A stretch of 6,701 nucleotides of DNA from positions 1 through 6,701 of the forward strand of contig JASHRY010000211.1 in the NCBI GenBank assembly GCA_030037105.1, read 5' to 3'. Source of the stretch: Xanthobacteraceae bacterium (GTDB lineage Bacteria; Pseudomonadota; Alphaproteobacteria; Rhizobiales; Xanthobacteraceae). The notes beneath the pieces were generated by a model. That model was not told the DNA's origin and ran no database searches. It worked only from the letters and a program-made list of their open reading frames with translations. Position 1 is the stretch's first letter; each line of letters begins with the position of its first letter. Shown here one piece after another: positions 6,301-6,701 of this stretch. Made by a program: the position numbers and the translations under genes.

Positions 6301-6420
6301 ATCGATCTAATCCTTACCGGCGCACGTGTGCGGCCTCTCCCAGCAATCGAGACCAGCTTTTCTCAATGGGAGGGCGTGTACGTTGATTGGGCGCTTCCGA
6401 CGAACGAGGACAAATTAACA

Positions 6421-6701
6421 ATGGGGCGGCTTCTCGAAATCGTCACGCCGCTGCACAAGGCGACCCAGCGCGACTATCTCGGGCGCATGAATGACGACAA
6501 GATCCATTGCATGGTGAGGGCGAAGGACTACGAATTCGACTATTGGGACGGCGACCGCCGCTACGGCTACGGCGGCTACAGATTCATCGAGGGGCGCTGG
6601 CAGCCGGTGGCGCAGGCGCTGATCGACATCTACGGCCTGACTAACGGATCGAGCGTGCTCGATGTCGGCTGCGGCAAGGCCTTCCTGCTCTACGAGATGA
6701 A
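6421..6701 (+). CDS. Class I SAM-dependent methyltransferase, N-terminal part (3' end outside the window)
   Basis: Ninety-three codons are present before the window edge, with no stop. After the N-terminal block MGRLLEIVTPLHKATQRDYL comes a Tyr/Asp/Gly-rich segment DYWDGDRRYGYGGYRF (40-55), then the Rossmann SAM-binding motif I, VLDVGCGKAFLLYEM (79-93). This combination is characteristic of a methyltransferase group that I associate with surface-glycan and nucleotide-sugar loci; the exact acceptor is unknown. ATG 6421 has GAGGA (6406-6410) 10 nt upstream and begins the family-like block. However, the frame is open back to a TAG at 6295-6297 and contains GTG codons at 6328 and 6376, so a longer N-terminus is possible. 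It lies on the same strand as the epimerase but 426 bp away, with its own likely promoter. Methyltransferase identity is firm; substrate is not. Confidence 0.85.
   Translation, partial: MGRLLEIVTPLHKATQRDYLGRMNDDKIHCMVRAKDYEFDYWDGDRRYGYGGYRFIEGRWQPVAQALIDIYGLTNGSSVLDVGCGKAFLLYEM

Larger units (their letters stand above)
5995..6420. other. 426-bp stretch with no recognised gene
   Basis: Frames opposite and along this stretch are open for up to about 98 codons (for example minus 6278-5982, which continues into the epimerase end), but they are Arg-rich, lack ribosome-binding sites and match no family I know. The left 230 bp hold nothing I can name. The right half carries, in order, a terminator-like hairpin (6231-6270), a sigma70-like promoter (6272-6300), a 12-bp near-palindrome CGCACGTGTGCG (6321-6332) and a leader that is open in frame with the downstream methyltransferase. 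It could contain decayed sequence from an earlier gene, but no remnant is identifiable. Confidence 0.5.

Noticed and set aside
1..6701. Search for CRISPR arrays, tRNA or rRNA genes, riboswitches, insertion sequences and defence genes
   Set aside because: No repeated spacer structure, cloverleaf, terminal inverted repeats with transposase, or defence-type domain could be found by reading; the window is ordinary housekeeping plus surface-glycan content.

Overview
The window is high-GC bacterial DNA, most likely from an alphaproteobacterium of the Hyphomicrobiales (Rhizobiales) type. The basis is codon use with G/C-ending codons, the dxs-tlyA gene pair, and the look of the individual proteins; genus is not resolved. 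Genes fall into a housekeeping left end, a leftward block of mixed metabolic and surface-glycan genes, and a rightward surface-glycan block running off the right edge.

Left end (1-1390, + strand): the 3' part of dxs (isoprenoid precursor synthesis) is followed after 43 bp by a complete tlyA (rRNA 2'-O-methyltransferase). The tlyA ribosome-binding site lies inside a hairpin. Directly after tlyA, overlapping its stop, is a short stretch reading AERLMIDRLGHRG, which looks like the N-terminus of the RumA/TrmA-type RNA methyltransferase that commonly follows tlyA in related genomes. The match ends after about 13 codons, so a rearrangement breakpoint probably lies near 1390.

Middle (1426-4874, - strand, read right to left): a headless coding remnant (4874-4590), a GT4-type glycosyltransferase (4580-3453), mtnP for 5'-methylthioadenosine phosphorylase (3299-2406), and a TfdA-like Fe(II)/2-oxoglutarate dioxygenase (2313-1426), which converges on tlyA. 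The remnant is in the same frame as the glycosyltransferase and stops 9 nt before its ATG. It therefore looks like the tail of a lost upstream operon partner.

Right end (4885-6701, + strand): a promoter-like element leads into a complete UDP-glucuronate 4-epimerase-type gene, divergent from the glycosyltransferase. A 426-bp stretch without a recognised gene follows; it holds a terminator-like hairpin, a good sigma70-type promoter and a small dyad. The start of a class I SAM-dependent methyltransferase, cut by the window edge, comes next. Epimerase, glycosyltransferase and methyltransferase together suggest the border of a capsule, O-antigen or exopolysaccharide locus. mtnP and the dioxygenase have no obvious link to that pathway.

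I see no CRISPR array, tRNA, rRNA, integrase or transposase, and no convincing new defence or other multi-gene system. The points most worth a second look are the two probable gene truncations (near 1390 and 4875), the hairpin over the tlyA ribosome-binding site, and the promoter and leader of the methyltransferase.
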